From assembly GCA_022865305.1 (NCBI GenBank), contig JALHSP010000062.1, forward strand, positions 62,001 to 126,000: a stretch of DNA of 64,000 nucleotides, written 5' to 3'. Every line of letters starts with the position of its first letter. Within the stretch, counting starts at the first letter, position 1. The notes beneath the pieces were generated by a model, which saw nothing but the letters and a program-made list of their open reading frames with translations, was not told the origin of the DNA and did no database searches. Of this stretch, positions 1-10,462 are shown piece by piece. Made by a program: the position numbers and the translations under genes. This DNA is from Bacteroidales bacterium. GTDB lineage: Bacteria > Bacteroidota > Bacteroidia > Bacteroidales > VadinHA17.

Positions 1-278
1 AAACATCAGATTTTTTCCAGTCCTTGTCACAATGAATAAATGTATAATCAAAAGTTTCGGAGTTATCTCCGGGGAGATCAAAATGCAGGACCAGCTTTTC
101 ATCACTGTTTAGTTTGATTACAGGATAAGAAAGATTCCATCCCTCCTTATAAAGCTGAACTGTTTTGATCCTCTGATCGAATACTTGATTTGAGTAAACC
201 TCGGGATCGCTATCCCCCGAAAATACCGAGGTTAAAGGCAAAAAGAATGCATATAATGTGATTAAGTATCTGTACATA
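1..278 (-). CDS. Partial DUF5103 / type IX secretion system plug-like protein (N-terminus only, runs off left edge)
   Basis: Manual minus-strand translation from ATG (complement 276-278): MYRYLITLYAFFLPLTSVFSGDSDPEVYSNQVFDQRIKTVQLYKEGWNLSYPVIKLNSDEKLVLHFDLPGDNSETFDYTFIHCDKDWKKSDV; signal peptide then a DUF5103-like N-terminus. Not in the ORF track because it is truncated by the window edge. Confidence 0.7.
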
Positions 279-342
279 TTAAGTAGTTTCGGGAAACAGT
301 TAACAAAAATAGTGCAAAATTGTAATATCATATTTAACATAT

Positions 343-375
343 TTTGCGAATTATAATCAGCTATTTATACTTTTG
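343..375 (+). promoter_or_regulatory. Bacteroidetes-type promoter TTTG-N21-TACTTTTG upstream of nqrA
   Basis: TTTG at 343-346 and TACTTTTG (TAnnTTTG) at 368-375, about 60 nt before the nqrA ATG. Confidence 0.65.
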
Positions 376-438
376 TATCCATTGTTAATTTATTAACAGA
401 ACTCTTTTCCTGAAGAATTATTATTAATTTCATTATAA

Positions 439-1791
439 ATGTTCAGATCAATTAAGTTGAGGAAGGGGCTTGATATCCGGTTAGGCGGTATTGCTGAAAA
501 GGTCCTTGCCGGAGAAGTCAATCCTGTTAAGTATGGCGTAAAACCGGTTGACTTCCCCGGACTGATCCCGAAACTGAATGTCAAACCCGGTGATAAAGTG
601 AAGGCAGGATCGCCTCTCTTTCACGATAAGATTCATCCTGAGATTTTATTTACGTCACCTGTCAGCGGAAGCGTGTCATCAATTGTAAGAGGTGATCGGC
701 GTAAATTACTTGAAATAGTGGTTGATAAGGAAGGTGATGATTACGTTGATTTTGGCAAGGCAGATCCGGAAAAACTAACCAGGGAAGAGATAAGGGAACA
801 TCTTCTCCTTTCAGGTCTCTGGCCTTCAGTCAGGCAACGACCCTATCATGTGATAGCAAATCCGCAGCAAGTGCCTAAATCGGTTTTTATTTCAGGTTTC
901 GACACTGCACCGCTTGCTCCTGATTATAACTTTATAATGGGAAACTCCTCAGTATCAGAATTCAGGCACGGAATAGCTTCTCTTTCAAAACTTACAGATG
1001 GTAAGATCCATCTTGTTCTGAATGGGCAGGGAACTGCATCAGAAGCATTTACTGAAACGCCCGGAGTGGAGATCTCATATTTTTCAGGCCCTCATCCCGC
1101 AGGAAATGTTGGAGTTCATATTCATCATCTCGATCCTGTTAATAAAGGTGAAAATGTCTGGTATGTGAATTTTCAGGATGTAATGGCGATAGGAAGGCTT
1201 TTTGAGAAAGGAGTTTATAATCATGAAAGAATAATTGCTTTAACAGGTTCAGAAGTGCTTAAGCCTCATTATTTTAAAATTCGTTCCGGAGCTTCAATCG
1301 CAACACTGGTAAAAGACAATGTAAAACATGGGCACCTCAGATATATTAGCGGGAACGTTTTAACAGGAACAAAGATCGATTCTGACGGTTACCTGGGATA
1401 TTATGATTCACAGGTCACGGTTATTCCTGAAGGAGATTACTATGAATTATTCGGATGGGCAGCGCCCGGTATTAATAAATATAGTTTTTCACGGACATTT
1501 GCATCCAGCCTGTTCCCCCAAAAGAGTTACAAACTTGATACGAATCTGCATGGAGGGGAAAGAGCTTTTGTAGTTACAGGTCAGTATGAAAAAGTTGTCC
1601 CGATGGATATTTATCCCATGCAGCTGTTTAAGGCTATCCTGGCCGGTGATATTGACATGATGGAAAATCTTGGTATCTATGAAGTTGCTGAAGAAGATTT
1701 TGCACTATGCGAATTTATTTGTCATTCCAAAATAGAAATTCAGTCAATTGTGAGAGAAGGCCTTGATCTGATGATAAAAGAGATGAGTTAG
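439..1791 (+). CDS. nqrA: Na+-translocating NADH:quinone reductase subunit A
   Basis: 450 aa; NqrA-like sequence, first gene of a complete six-gene nqr operon. Confidence 0.95.
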   Translation: MFRSIKLRKGLDIRLGGIAEKVLAGEVNPVKYGVKPVDFPGLIPKLNVKPGDKVKAGSPLFHDKIHPEILFTSPVSGSVSSIVRGDRRKLLEIVVDKEGDDYVDFGKADPEKLTREEIREHLLLSGLWPSVRQRPYHVIANPQQVPKSVFISGFDTAPLAPDYNFIMGNSSVSEFRHGIASLSKLTDGKIHLVLNGQGTASEAFTETPGVEISYFSGPHPAGNVGVHIHHLDPVNKGENVWYVNFQDVMAIGRLFEKGVYNHERIIALTGSEVLKPHYFKIRSGASIATLVKDNVKHGHLRYISGNVLTGTKIDSDGYLGYYDSQVTVIPEGDYYELFGWAAPGINKYSFSRTFASSLFPQKSYKLDTNLHGGERAFVVTGQYEKVVPMDIYPMQLFKAILAGDIDMMENLGIYEVAEEDFALCEFICHSKIEIQSIVREGLDLMIKEMS

Positions 1792-1813
1792 TAAATTGAG
1801 ACAATAGAAAATA

Positions 1814-2980
1814 ATGAACTCCTTAAGAAAGAAATTAGATAAACTAAAGCCCCATTTTACGGAAGGGGGGAGGTTCTCAAAATTGCGTTCAGTTTTTGAA
1901 GGATTCGAGTCTTTTATATTTGTACCCGACAAAGTAACTTTTAAAGGATCGCATATAAGAGACAGTATTGATCTTAAACGGACAATGACTGTCGTTCTGA
2001 TTGCCTTGCTCCCTGCACTTCTGTTCGGCTCTTATAATACCGGATTGCAGCACTTCAGGTCAGTTGGTATAGAAGCTACTATTTTACAGTCTTTCTGGTT
2101 CGGTTTCCTGAGAATACTTCCGCTGATAGTTGTAAGCTATGTTGTCGGATTAGGGATAGAGTTTATTGCTGCCCAGATCCGTGGTCATGAAATAAATGAG
2201 GGATTTCTTGTCACAGGGCTTCTTATTCCTCTGATAATGCCTGTTGATATTCCATTGTGGATGCTGGCTCTGGCCACTGCATTCTCAGTAATTCTGGGTA
2301 AGGAGGTCTTTGGAGGGACAGGGATGAATGTTTTTAATCCGGCTCTTCTCGCACGGGCATTCCTTTTCTTCAGCTACCCTGCATGGATGACAGGAGATAA
2401 AGTATGGACGGAAGGATTGACAGCAGGGCAAAATATTGTTGATGGATTTTCAGGCGCCACCCCCTTGTCATTATGTGCAGCCGGCGAAACGGCTAAGCTC
2501 CCTTCGTTCATGGAGATGTTTATTGGTACAATCCCGGGTTCGGTAGGAGAGACCTCCGCCCTTGCAATACTTATAGGTGCCCTGATCCTGATTGTAACAG
2601 GTATCGGAAGCTGGAAAATTATTGTAAGTGTCTTTGCCGGCGGCCTTGGAATGGGCCTCCTGCTCAACCTGATTTCTGCAAACTCATACATGGAGTTGCC
2701 ATTCTATTATCATTTTGTTATGGGCGGATTTGCTTTCGGAGCTGTATTTATGGCAACAGATCCGGTTACTGCCTCGCAGACTGAAACAGGGAAATGGATA
2801 TATGGTTTTTTAATCGGGGTTTTATCAATTCTGATCAGAGTTCTTAATCCAGCTTATCCCGAGGGTGTAATGCTTGCGATTCTTTTAATGAACGTTTTTG
2901 CTCCTCTGATAGATTATTATGTTGTTCAGTCAAGTATCAAGAAAAGGCTTAAACGAGCTAAAATTGCAATTAATACATAG
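1814..2980 (+). CDS. nqrB: Na+-NQR subunit B
   Basis: Polytopic membrane protein with covalent flavinylation motif DGFSGAT; operon context. Confidence 0.96.
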   Translation: MNSLRKKLDKLKPHFTEGGRFSKLRSVFEGFESFIFVPDKVTFKGSHIRDSIDLKRTMTVVLIALLPALLFGSYNTGLQHFRSVGIEATILQSFWFGFLRILPLIVVSYVVGLGIEFIAAQIRGHEINEGFLVTGLLIPLIMPVDIPLWMLALATAFSVILGKEVFGGTGMNVFNPALLARAFLFFSYPAWMTGDKVWTEGLTAGQNIVDGFSGATPLSLCAAGETAKLPSFMEMFIGTIPGSVGETSALAILIGALILIVTGIGSWKIIVSVFAGGLGMGLLLNLISANSYMELPFYYHFVMGGFAFGAVFMATDPVTASQTETGKWIYGFLIGVLSILIRVLNPAYPEGVMLAILLMNVFAPLIDYYVVQSSIKKRLKRAKIAINT

Positions 2981-2986
2981 TGTAAA

Positions 2987-3688
2987 ATGAAGAATTTCAG
3001 CAACAGATATATATTTATCTTTTCATCAGTTATGGTGATTGCTGTGGCAACTTTACTGTCGCTAGCTGCCACGTTACTTCAGCCAGCCCAGGAAAAAAAC
3101 CTGGAGATTGAAAAGAAAAAAAGCATGCTCGAGTCAATAGGAGTACCTGCAACCCGTGATAATACCGAAGAGCTTTACGATAAGTATATAAAAGAAAGTT
3201 TTGTTCTTAATTCAAAAGGTGAACCGGTTGAAGGTGTTGAGGCCTTTACAGTGGTTTTAAGAAACGAACAGAAAAAACCGCTTGACCAGCAATATCTGCC
3301 TGTTTTCAGAGCCACACCCGATGATGGTGAAAAAGTAATAATACTTCCGGTAGAAGGTAAAGGGCTCTGGGGTCCTATTTATGGGTATGTCTCATTAAAG
3401 GCTGACCTGAATACTATTTATGGTGTCACCTTTGATCATAAAGGTGAGACACCCGGCCTGGGAGCTGAGATAAACACAACTCCGTTCGAGAGTATGTTCA
3501 ATGGGAAGCGACTGTTTGATAATGGGGAATTTGTCTCAGTTCATGTTCTTAAAGGAGGAGTCAGTCCTAATGACATTCATGGTGTTGACGCCATATCAGG
3601 CGGGACAATAACAAGTAAAGGCCTGGAAAAGATGCTTTTCGATTGTATACAAAAATATAATGATTATTTCTTAAAAAACAGAAATTAA
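2987..3688 (+). CDS. nqrC: Na+-NQR subunit C
   Basis: N-terminal TM, C-terminal FMN-binding domain with DAISGGTITS; operon context. Confidence 0.95.
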   Translation: MKNFSNRYIFIFSSVMVIAVATLLSLAATLLQPAQEKNLEIEKKKSMLESIGVPATRDNTEELYDKYIKESFVLNSKGEPVEGVEAFTVVLRNEQKKPLDQQYLPVFRATPDDGEKVIILPVEGKGLWGPIYGYVSLKADLNTIYGVTFDHKGETPGLGAEINTTPFESMFNGKRLFDNGEFVSVHVLKGGVSPNDIHGVDAISGGTITSKGLEKMLFDCIQKYNDYFLKNRN

Positions 3689-3691
3689 CGT

Positions 3692-4345
3692 ATGAATAAT
3701 CAGGAAAAAGAGCCAATGTTCTCGGCTAAAAATTTAAAACTCTTTACTGCCCCACTCGGTAAAGAGAACCCAATTACAGTCCAGGTTCTGGGCATATGTT
3801 CAGCCCTGGCTGTTACCGTAAAGCTCAAACCTGCAATAGTCATGGCATTATCAGTAATGATAGTAACCGCTGTTTCGAATTTGGTGATTGCAGCCATTCG
3901 CCAGTATATTCCTGACAGGATCAGGATAATAGTACAGCTTGTCGTCATTGCAACAATGGTAATACTTGTTGATCAGTTTCTTAAGGCTTATGTCTTTGAT
4001 GTCAGCAAACAGCTTTCTGTTTTTGTAGGACTTATCATAACAAACTGCATCCTTATGGGCCGTCTCGAAGCTTTTGCTATGGGTAATAAGCCATGGCCAT
4101 CCTTTATCGACGGGCTGGGGAATGGTGCAGGATATGGAATGATACTTGTTATTGTGGCATTCTTCCGCGAATTTCTGGGATCAGGAACAATTTACGGCTA
4201 TCCCGTAATGCAAAAGCTTGGTGTCTATTCTGCCGGATATGAGAATAACGGTATGATCATTCTTCCCCCTATGGCCCTGATTTTTGTCGGACTGATAATC
4301 TGGCTTCAGAGAAGCAGAAATAAGAGCCTGATTGAAAATAAATAG
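3692..4345 (+). CDS. nqrD: Na+-NQR subunit D
   Basis: NqrD/RnfE-like membrane protein (TNCILMGRLEAFAMGNKPWPSFIDGLGNGAGY). Confidence 0.96.
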   Translation: MNNQEKEPMFSAKNLKLFTAPLGKENPITVQVLGICSALAVTVKLKPAIVMALSVMIVTAVSNLVIAAIRQYIPDRIRIIVQLVVIATMVILVDQFLKAYVFDVSKQLSVFVGLIITNCILMGRLEAFAMGNKPWPSFIDGLGNGAGYGMILVIVAFFREFLGSGTIYGYPVMQKLGVYSAGYENNGMIILPPMALIFVGLIIWLQRSRNKSLIENK

Positions 4346-4356
4346 AATAAAGCACT

Positions 4357-4974
4357 ATGGAAAACCTTCTGAATATATTCATAAAGTCGATTTTTGTCGA
4401 TAACATGATTTTTGCATTCTTCCTGGGGATGTGTTCATTTCTGGCTGTATCAAAGACTGTTAAAACATCAATCGGTCTTGGAATTGCCGTAGTTTTTGTA
4501 CTACTGATCACAATACCTGTAAATTTCATGGTAGAAAAGTATGTGTTAAAAAAGGGAGCATTGATTTGGCTTGGTGAGGGATTTGCAGATGTCGATCTGA
4601 GCTTTCTGACTTTTATGGTTTTCATAGCTGTAATTGCAGCTATAGTTCAGCTTGTTGAAATGGTCATTGAAAAATTCAGCCCGGCATTATATAATTCACT
4701 GGGAATCTTTCTTCCGCTGATCGCGGTAAACTGTGCAATTCTTGGAGCAGCGCTTTTTATGCAGGAAAGAGAATACGAAAATGTTATTGAAGCCACTGTA
4801 TTCGGAGTCGGTTCAGGAATAGGTTGGATGTTTGCAATTGTCAGTTTAGCTGCAATAAGGGAAAAATTACGCTACAGCAATGTGCCTGATCCCCTGAAAG
4901 GTCTGGGTATTACATTCATTCTAACCGGACTTATGGCAATAGCATTTATGGGATTTATGGGAATTAAACTATAA
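4357..4974 (+). CDS. nqrE: Na+-NQR subunit E
   Basis: NqrE/RnfA-like ([21 protein letters not shown] ... [12 protein letters not shown]). Confidence 0.96.
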   Translation: MENLLNIFIKSIFVDNMIFAFFLGMCSFLAVSKTVKTSIGLGIAVVFVLLITIPVNFMVEKYVLKKGALIWLGEGFADVDLSFLTFMVFIAVIAAIVQLVEMVIEKFSPALYNSLGIFLPLIAVNCAILGAALFMQEREYENVIEATVFGVGSGIGWMFAIVSLAAIREKLRYSNVPDPLKGLGITFILTGLMAIAFMGFMGIKL

Positions 4975-4990
4975 TCGAAATTATTGTATC

Positions 4991-6244
4991 ATGGTTTTAG
5001 CGGTCACTACTTTAGGCACATTATTATACAGCATTATTGTCTTTCTTCTTATTATTCTTTTGCTTGTGATCATGCTCCTGTATGCCAGGGATAGGCTTTC
5101 ACCCAAGGGTGATGTAACTCTGCATATAAATGATAGGGACATTGTTGTTTCACCCGGTTCAAATCTTCTGACCACACTCTCCGGAAATGCTATTTTCCTG
5201 CCTTCAGCCTGCGGAGGTGGCGGTACCTGTGGTATGTGCAAATGTCAGATCCTGGAAGGTGGCGGGTCAATCCTGCCAACCGAAACAGGATTCTTTACCC
5301 GTAAGGAGCAGCATGACCACTGGAGACTCGGCTGTCAGGTCAAAATCCGAGAACCTCTTAAAATAAAAGTCCCGGATTCAGTGCTTGGAATAAAGAAATG
5401 GCAATGTGAAGTTGTGTCCAACAAGAATGTCGCCACATTTATCAAGGAGCTTGTCGTCATACTTCCTGATGGAGAAGAGATGAAATTTGAACCCGGAGAA
5501 TATATTCAGATAGATGTCCCGAAATATATGGCCTCGTTTAAAGATTTTGTTATTGAAGATGAGTACAGGAACGACTGGGACAGTTATAAAATGTGGGATT
5601 TAAGTATTAAGAACACTTCTGAAACTTTCCGCGCTTATTCCATGGCCAATTATCCTGCAGAAAAAAATATTATAAAGCTGAATATCAGGATAGCAACACC
5701 ACCATGGGATAATAATAAAAAGCAATATATAAATGTACCTCCCGGAATTTGTTCTTCTTTTATTTTCTCAAGAAAACCCGGTGATAAAGTAATGATATCG
5801 GGCCCCTATGGTGAGTTCCATATAAAAAGTACAAACAGTGAGATGGTCTATATCGGTGGCGGCGCAGGAATGGCCCCTTTAAGATCTCATATCTTCCATC
5901 TTTTCCATACCCTGAAGACCAACAGGAAGGTATCATACTGGTATGGTGCGCGTTCACTTAGTGAGGTCTTTTATGAAGATGAATTCAGGGCGATTGAAAA
6001 GCAATTCACAAATTTCAAATTTAACATTGCCCTTTCCGCGCCATTGCCGGAGGATAAATGGAACGGATTACAGGGTAATATTCACCAGGTGCTGCTCGAT
6101 AACTACCTGAACAAACATGATGAACCTGAAGATATTGAATACTATTTCTGCGGTCCTCCTTTGATGAATAATGCAGTAATTAATATGCTTTATGATCTTG
6201 GCATTCCGGATGAGAACATCTCGTTTGACGATTTTGGCATCTAG
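4991..6244 (+). CDS. nqrF: Na+-NQR subunit F
   Basis: 2Fe-2S ferredoxin motif ([14 protein letters not shown]) plus FAD/NAD domain ([21 protein letters not shown]). Confidence 0.97.
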   Translation: MVLAVTTLGTLLYSIIVFLLIILLLVIMLLYARDRLSPKGDVTLHINDRDIVVSPGSNLLTTLSGNAIFLPSACGGGGTCGMCKCQILEGGGSILPTETGFFTRKEQHDHWRLGCQVKIREPLKIKVPDSVLGIKKWQCEVVSNKNVATFIKELVVILPDGEEMKFEPGEYIQIDVPKYMASFKDFVIEDEYRNDWDSYKMWDLSIKNTSETFRAYSMANYPAEKNIIKLNIRIATPPWDNNKKQYINVPPGICSSFIFSRKPGDKVMISGPYGEFHIKSTNSEMVYIGGGAGMAPLRSHIFHLFHTLKTNRKVSYWYGARSLSEVFYEDEFRAIEKQFTNFKFNIALSAPLPEDKWNGLQGNIHQVLLDNYLNKHDEPEDIEYYFCGPPLMNNAVINMLYDLGIPDENISFDDFGI

Positions 6245-6258
6245 ACATAAATAAATAA

Positions 6259-6284
6259 TTACCGTCGGCTGAAGCCGACGGTAA
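6259..6284 (+). terminator. Perfect 11-bp hairpin after nqrF (terminator or REP-like palindrome)
   Basis: TTACCGTCGGC-TGAA-GCCGACGGTAA read directly; no strong T-tract. Confidence 0.6.
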
Positions 6285-6327
6285 AACATCTTACATTGAC
6301 AATAAAGTTTGTAAACCTTATAAATAA

Positions 6328-7344
6328 ATGAATAGCAAATTATTAACCTTACTTATTATTCTGCTGATATTTTTTTCCTCATGTAAGGAAAAACCTGTTT
6401 ATTCAAACTTTACCGGATTTGCACAGGGTACAACCTATAGTATGGTTTTTGAAAATGCCGGGAAATTCAATCCCCCCGATTTACAGGCTGATGTTGAGAA
6501 GATTCTTCACGATTTCGACATGTCATTATCTCTTTACGAGGATTCTTCGGTACTTTCAAGAATAAACCGTAACGAAACATCAGTTCCTGATTCATTTTTT
6601 TCAGAGGTTTTTATCAAATCAAAAGAGATATCGCAATTAACCGCTGGTGCATTCGATGTAACAGTGGGTTCTCTTGTAAAAGCGTGGGGTTTTGGACCTG
6701 ATGCCCGGAAAAACTTCACCGAATCAAAACGCGACAGCCTGCTGAAACTGGTCGGTATGGAGAAAGTAGAACTCAGAAACGGTATCTTAATTAAATCTGA
6801 TCCCCGGATCAGTCTCGATTTCAATGCTATTGCCCAGGGTTACTCTGTCGATATATTAAGCCGTTATTTTGACGATCTGGGCATTAATAACTACCTGGTT
6901 GAGATTGGCGGTGAAGTGAGAGTCAAAGGCGATAAAAGCGGTGCTATGTGGAAAATTGGCATTGACAAACCTGTTGACAATAGCCTGATTCCCGGAAACG
7001 ATCTTCAGGCGATTATTAAGCTGAAAGACCGGTCGCTTGCTACCTCAGGTAATTACAGGAAATTTTATGTTGAAAACGGTATCAAATACTCTCATACCAT
7101 CGATCCAAAAACTGGATATCCTGCTAAAAATCAGCTGTTAAGTGCAACAATAGTTGCGGACGATTGTGCAATTGCTGACGGAATCGCTACAGCCTGCATG
7201 GTAATGGGGAAAGAGAAATCAATCGAATTTATGGATCTTCATCCGGAATTTGAAGCCTACCTGATCTATTCAGATGATACCGGGAATTTCAAAACATGGA
7301 CTTCGGAAAAGCTGAAGGAATATATTTCTGAATCTGAGAATTAA
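6328..7344 (+). CDS. apbE: FAD:protein FMN transferase (ApbE)
   Basis: ApbE-family sequence with lipoprotein signal; follows nqrF. Confidence 0.93.
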   Translation: MNSKLLTLLIILLIFFSSCKEKPVYSNFTGFAQGTTYSMVFENAGKFNPPDLQADVEKILHDFDMSLSLYEDSSVLSRINRNETSVPDSFFSEVFIKSKEISQLTAGAFDVTVGSLVKAWGFGPDARKNFTESKRDSLLKLVGMEKVELRNGILIKSDPRISLDFNAIAQGYSVDILSRYFDDLGINNYLVEIGGEVRVKGDKSGAMWKIGIDKPVDNSLIPGNDLQAIIKLKDRSLATSGNYRKFYVENGIKYSHTIDPKTGYPAKNQLLSATIVADDCAIADGIATACMVMGKEKSIEFMDLHPEFEAYLIYSDDTGNFKTWTSEKLKEYISESEN

Positions 7345-7374
7345 ATCCACCCCTTGCCTCCGGTCGCCCGCATC

Positions 7375-7602
7375 CTATAATTTTCTGGCACCACAAGTCA
7401 GACACTCCTCAAAATCATCTGACGGATTACAACCAATATCTGTATCCCGGGCACAGGTTATTCCACGCTTCTGCATTTCTTTGTTCCGGCCGACATGGGT
7501 CTCAGGAAATCTCCCGCGAGCTTTGATGAGCATACTGATTCCCAATCCTGCAAGAGAGATGACCACAATTACCGCACTTATAATCAACAGTTTTAAAAAC
7601 AT
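7375..7602 (-). CDS. Small single-TM protein with four Cys; candidate NqrM-like Na+-NQR maturation factor
   Basis: 75 aa; one N-terminal TM then ITC-x7-C-x8-C-x2-C; adjacent to nqr/apbE. Confidence 0.55.
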   Translation of the reverse strand: MFLKLLIISAVIVVISLAGLGISMLIKARGRFPETHVGRNKEMQKRGITCARDTDIGCNPSDDFEECLTCGARKL

Positions 7603-7763
7603 GTCAGCATTTCTTGATTAAATTACACAACTTTACAGTAAATAAGTCTTAAAATCAATTATTCAGATTTCAAAGATAATTATCATTTATTCAGTTTTAA
7701 TTAAACAACAGGTCTTTTAATTTGTTTACCATTTCAGATAAAAATCCAAACTTTCAGAAAGAG

Positions 7764-10175
7764 ATGAAGCAAACCAACAGGCTATCAGAACAGTATTTGA
7801 GTAAAGAGAATATCCTTGCTGACTACAGGCTTGCAAACCTGAGCCGTAACCTGAGTATTATAGGTCGTCGTGAAGTATTGTCCGGGAAAGCAAAATTCGG
7901 GATTTTCGGGGACGGGAAAGAAATTATCCAGCTTGCAATGGCGAAACAGTTTAAAGAAGGCGACTGGAGGTCAGGGTATTACAGAGATCAGACATGGATG
8001 ATGGCAATGGGTTTGTATAATTCTCTGGAATTTTTCCATCAGCTTTATGGAAACACCAACAGGGAAATCAATCCGGGAAGCGGTGGCAGGGTATTCAATA
8101 ATCATTTTTCCGTTCCGAATATAAATCCTGATGGTACATGGAGAAATCTGACAAAACAAAAAAACTCTTCTTCTGATATCTCACCAACGGCCGGACAAAT
8201 GCCAAGATTGCTTGGGCTGGCTTATGCCTCTAAACTATTCAGGCAAAATCAGGATCTTCACCGGTTTTCAACACTGTCAGTTAATGGCAATGAAGTTGCT
8301 TTTGGTTCTATTGGAGATGCAAGTACCTCTGAAGGTCACTTCTGGGAAACAATGAATGCCGCAGGTGTGCTTCAGGTACCCATGGCAATCTCAGTCTATG
8401 ATGATGGTTACGGTATTTCGGTGCCCAAAAAATACCAGACAACCAAAGGCAGCATTTCAGATATTCTGAAGGGTTTCGAAAATGAACCCGGACGGCCAGG
8501 AATTTTGATATTTAAAGGTAAAGGATGGGATTATCCCGGGCTGATAAAACTTTATGAGGAAGGTATTGAGATCTGCCGCAGAGATCATGTTCCGGTTCTG
8601 TTCCATATAGAGGAAGTGACTCAACCGCTGGGACATTCCACCTCCGGCTCACACGAAAGATATAAAAGTGAAGAGAGATTGAAATGGGAGGAGGAATTTG
8701 ATCCTATAAAAAAAATGAAGGAATGGATACTGGAACAGGAAATTGCAGCTGCAGATGAACTTGACAGAATTGCAGTTGAGGCTGAGGAGGAGGCAAAAGA
8801 GTCAAGAAAGAAAAGCTGGGAAATGTTCCAGACTCCTATTAAGATTGAACGTGAAGCCCTGGTAAAAATAATCGGCGACAGAACCTGCAAATGCCACGAA
8901 GAAGCCAAAGAAGATACAGTAGATAAGATCACTGAAGATTTAAGCAAAGTGTTTTCTCCGATAAGGAAGGATAATTTCATGGCTGCCCGTAAAATATTGA
9001 GAAATGTTTGTGAAACATGTGATAAATCGGACAATCTGAAGGAGGAGCTTTATGGCTGGCTTAAACGCAATTATACGGATGCATCAGCAAGCTACGATTC
9101 ATTTCTTTATAATGAAACCCCAAGCTCGGTCCTGAATGTAAAACCTGTTGCGCCTGTTTATTCTGAAAATTCTCCGGAGGTGCCCGGTAGGCAGATTCTG
9201 AGAGATAATTTTGATAAACTCTTCGCGAAGTATCCTTTATTGGTGACATTCGGTGAAGATACAGGGAACATCGGAGGTGTAAACCAGTCACTGGAAGGGT
9301 TGCAAAAGAAATTCGGAGAACTGCGTATTACGGATACAGGTATAAGGGAAGCTACCATACTTGGTCAGGGTATTGGACTGGCCCTCAGAGGAATGCGACC
9401 AATTGCCGAAATACAGTATCTCGACTATCTTATGTACGCACTTCAGATTCTGAGCGATGACCTAGCAACCACTCATTACAGAACTGCAGGCAGAATGGTT
9501 GCACCTCTTATTATCAGTACGCGGGGGCACAGGCTTGAGGGAATATGGCATTCCGGATCTCCTATGAGCATGCTTATAAATTCCGTCCGGGGTGTTTATG
9601 TCTGTGCACCAAGGGATATGACAAGAGCAGCAGGATTTTATAATACCTTACTTGAGGGAAACGATCCTGCCATAGTAATTGAACCACTTAACGGCTACAG
9701 ACTTAAGGAAAAAATGCCTGATAATATTGGTGAATACCGCTTACAGCTTGGCATTCCCGAAGTACTGTCATCGGGGACAGACTTAACTCTTGTAACTTAT
9801 GGATCAACTGTCCGGATTGCGGCAGAGGCGGTCAGGCAACTTGCTGCCCATGGCATTTCGGTGGAGTTGATTGATGTTCAGACACTGGTGCCTTTTGATA
9901 CCGGAAGGGTTATTCTTGATTCGATTAAAAAGACAAACAGAGTCCTTTTTCTTGATGAAGATGTTCCGGGTGGTACAACTGCTTTTATGATGCAGGAGGT
10001 ACTTGAGAAACAGGGTGGTTGGCATTACCTCGACAGTCCGCCTAAAACTCTTACGGGTAAGGAACACAGGCCGGCATATACGACAGACGGCGACTATTTC
10101 TCAAAACCGAATGCAGAGGATATTTTCGATGCGGTATATGCGATGATGAAAGAGGCAGTTCCGGCAAAATATTGA
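7764..10175 (+). CDS. 2-oxoacid dehydrogenase E1, alpha and beta subunits fused (2-oxoisovalerate-type)
   Basis: ORF 7722..10175; ORF track starts at TTG, ATG at 7764 (MKQTNRLSEQYL) more likely. N-terminal ThDP E1-alpha-like half and C-terminal E1-beta-like half. Confidence 0.9.
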   Translation: MKQTNRLSEQYLSKENILADYRLANLSRNLSIIGRREVLSGKAKFGIFGDGKEIIQLAMAKQFKEGDWRSGYYRDQTWMMAMGLYNSLEFFHQLYGNTNREINPGSGGRVFNNHFSVPNINPDGTWRNLTKQKNSSSDISPTAGQMPRLLGLAYASKLFRQNQDLHRFSTLSVNGNEVAFGSIGDASTSEGHFWETMNAAGVLQVPMAISVYDDGYGISVPKKYQTTKGSISDILKGFENEPGRPGILIFKGKGWDYPGLIKLYEEGIEICRRDHVPVLFHIEEVTQPLGHSTSGSHERYKSEERLKWEEEFDPIKKMKEWILEQEIAAADELDRIAVEAEEEAKESRKKSWEMFQTPIKIEREALVKIIGDRTCKCHEEAKEDTVDKITEDLSKVFSPIRKDNFMAARKILRNVCETCDKSDNLKEELYGWLKRNYTDASASYDSFLYNETPSSVLNVKPVAPVYSENSPEVPGRQILRDNFDKLFAKYPLLVTFGEDTGNIGGVNQSLEGLQKKFGELRITDTGIREATILGQGIGLALRGMRPIAEIQYLDYLMYALQILSDDLATTHYRTAGRMVAPLIISTRGHRLEGIWHSGSPMSMLINSVRGVYVCAPRDMTRAAGFYNTLLEGNDPAIVIEPLNGYRLKEKMPDNIGEYRLQLGIPEVLSSGTDLTLVTYGSTVRIAAEAVRQLAAHGISVELIDVQTLVPFDTGRVILDSIKKTNRVLFLDEDVPGGTTAFMMQEVLEKQGGWHYLDSPPKTLTGKEHRPAYTTDGDYFSKPNAEDIFDAVYAMMKEAVPAKY

Positions 10176-10192
10176 CCCCAGTTAATTCATAT

Positions 10193-10305
10193 ACTCACCC
10201 CCCAGCCCACTCTCTTACTTCGTAAAGAGGGGGAGTTAGATCAGTGTATTACAATTAATTCCCCCTCTTTGCATCAGCAGAGAGGGGGAATAAAAGGAGG
10301 TGAGT
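10193..10305. repeat. Intergenic C/G-run palindromic repeat, copy A
   Basis: ACTCACC ... GGTGAGT outer arms with inner CTCTTACTTCGTAAAGAG and CCCCCTCTTTGCATCAGCAGAGAGGGGG hairpins. Confidence 0.75.
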
Positions 10306-10462
10306 ACGTATGGGAATCAGGGGAATATTGGGGCATTCATTCTGAAACTCCTATTATCTTCAGTAATTCTGTTGCGGCTTCACGAGGACCTATATGGTTT
10401 TATGAGTTTTATTAATCAACTCGTTCACACTGAAAGAAGGCTATGTGTCAATTTGAGTGTTG

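Noticed and set aside
8621-9034. 137-aa minus-strand ORF inside the E1 gene (Ser-rich)
   Set aside because: Shadow ORF of a glutamate/lysine-rich helical region on the other strand.
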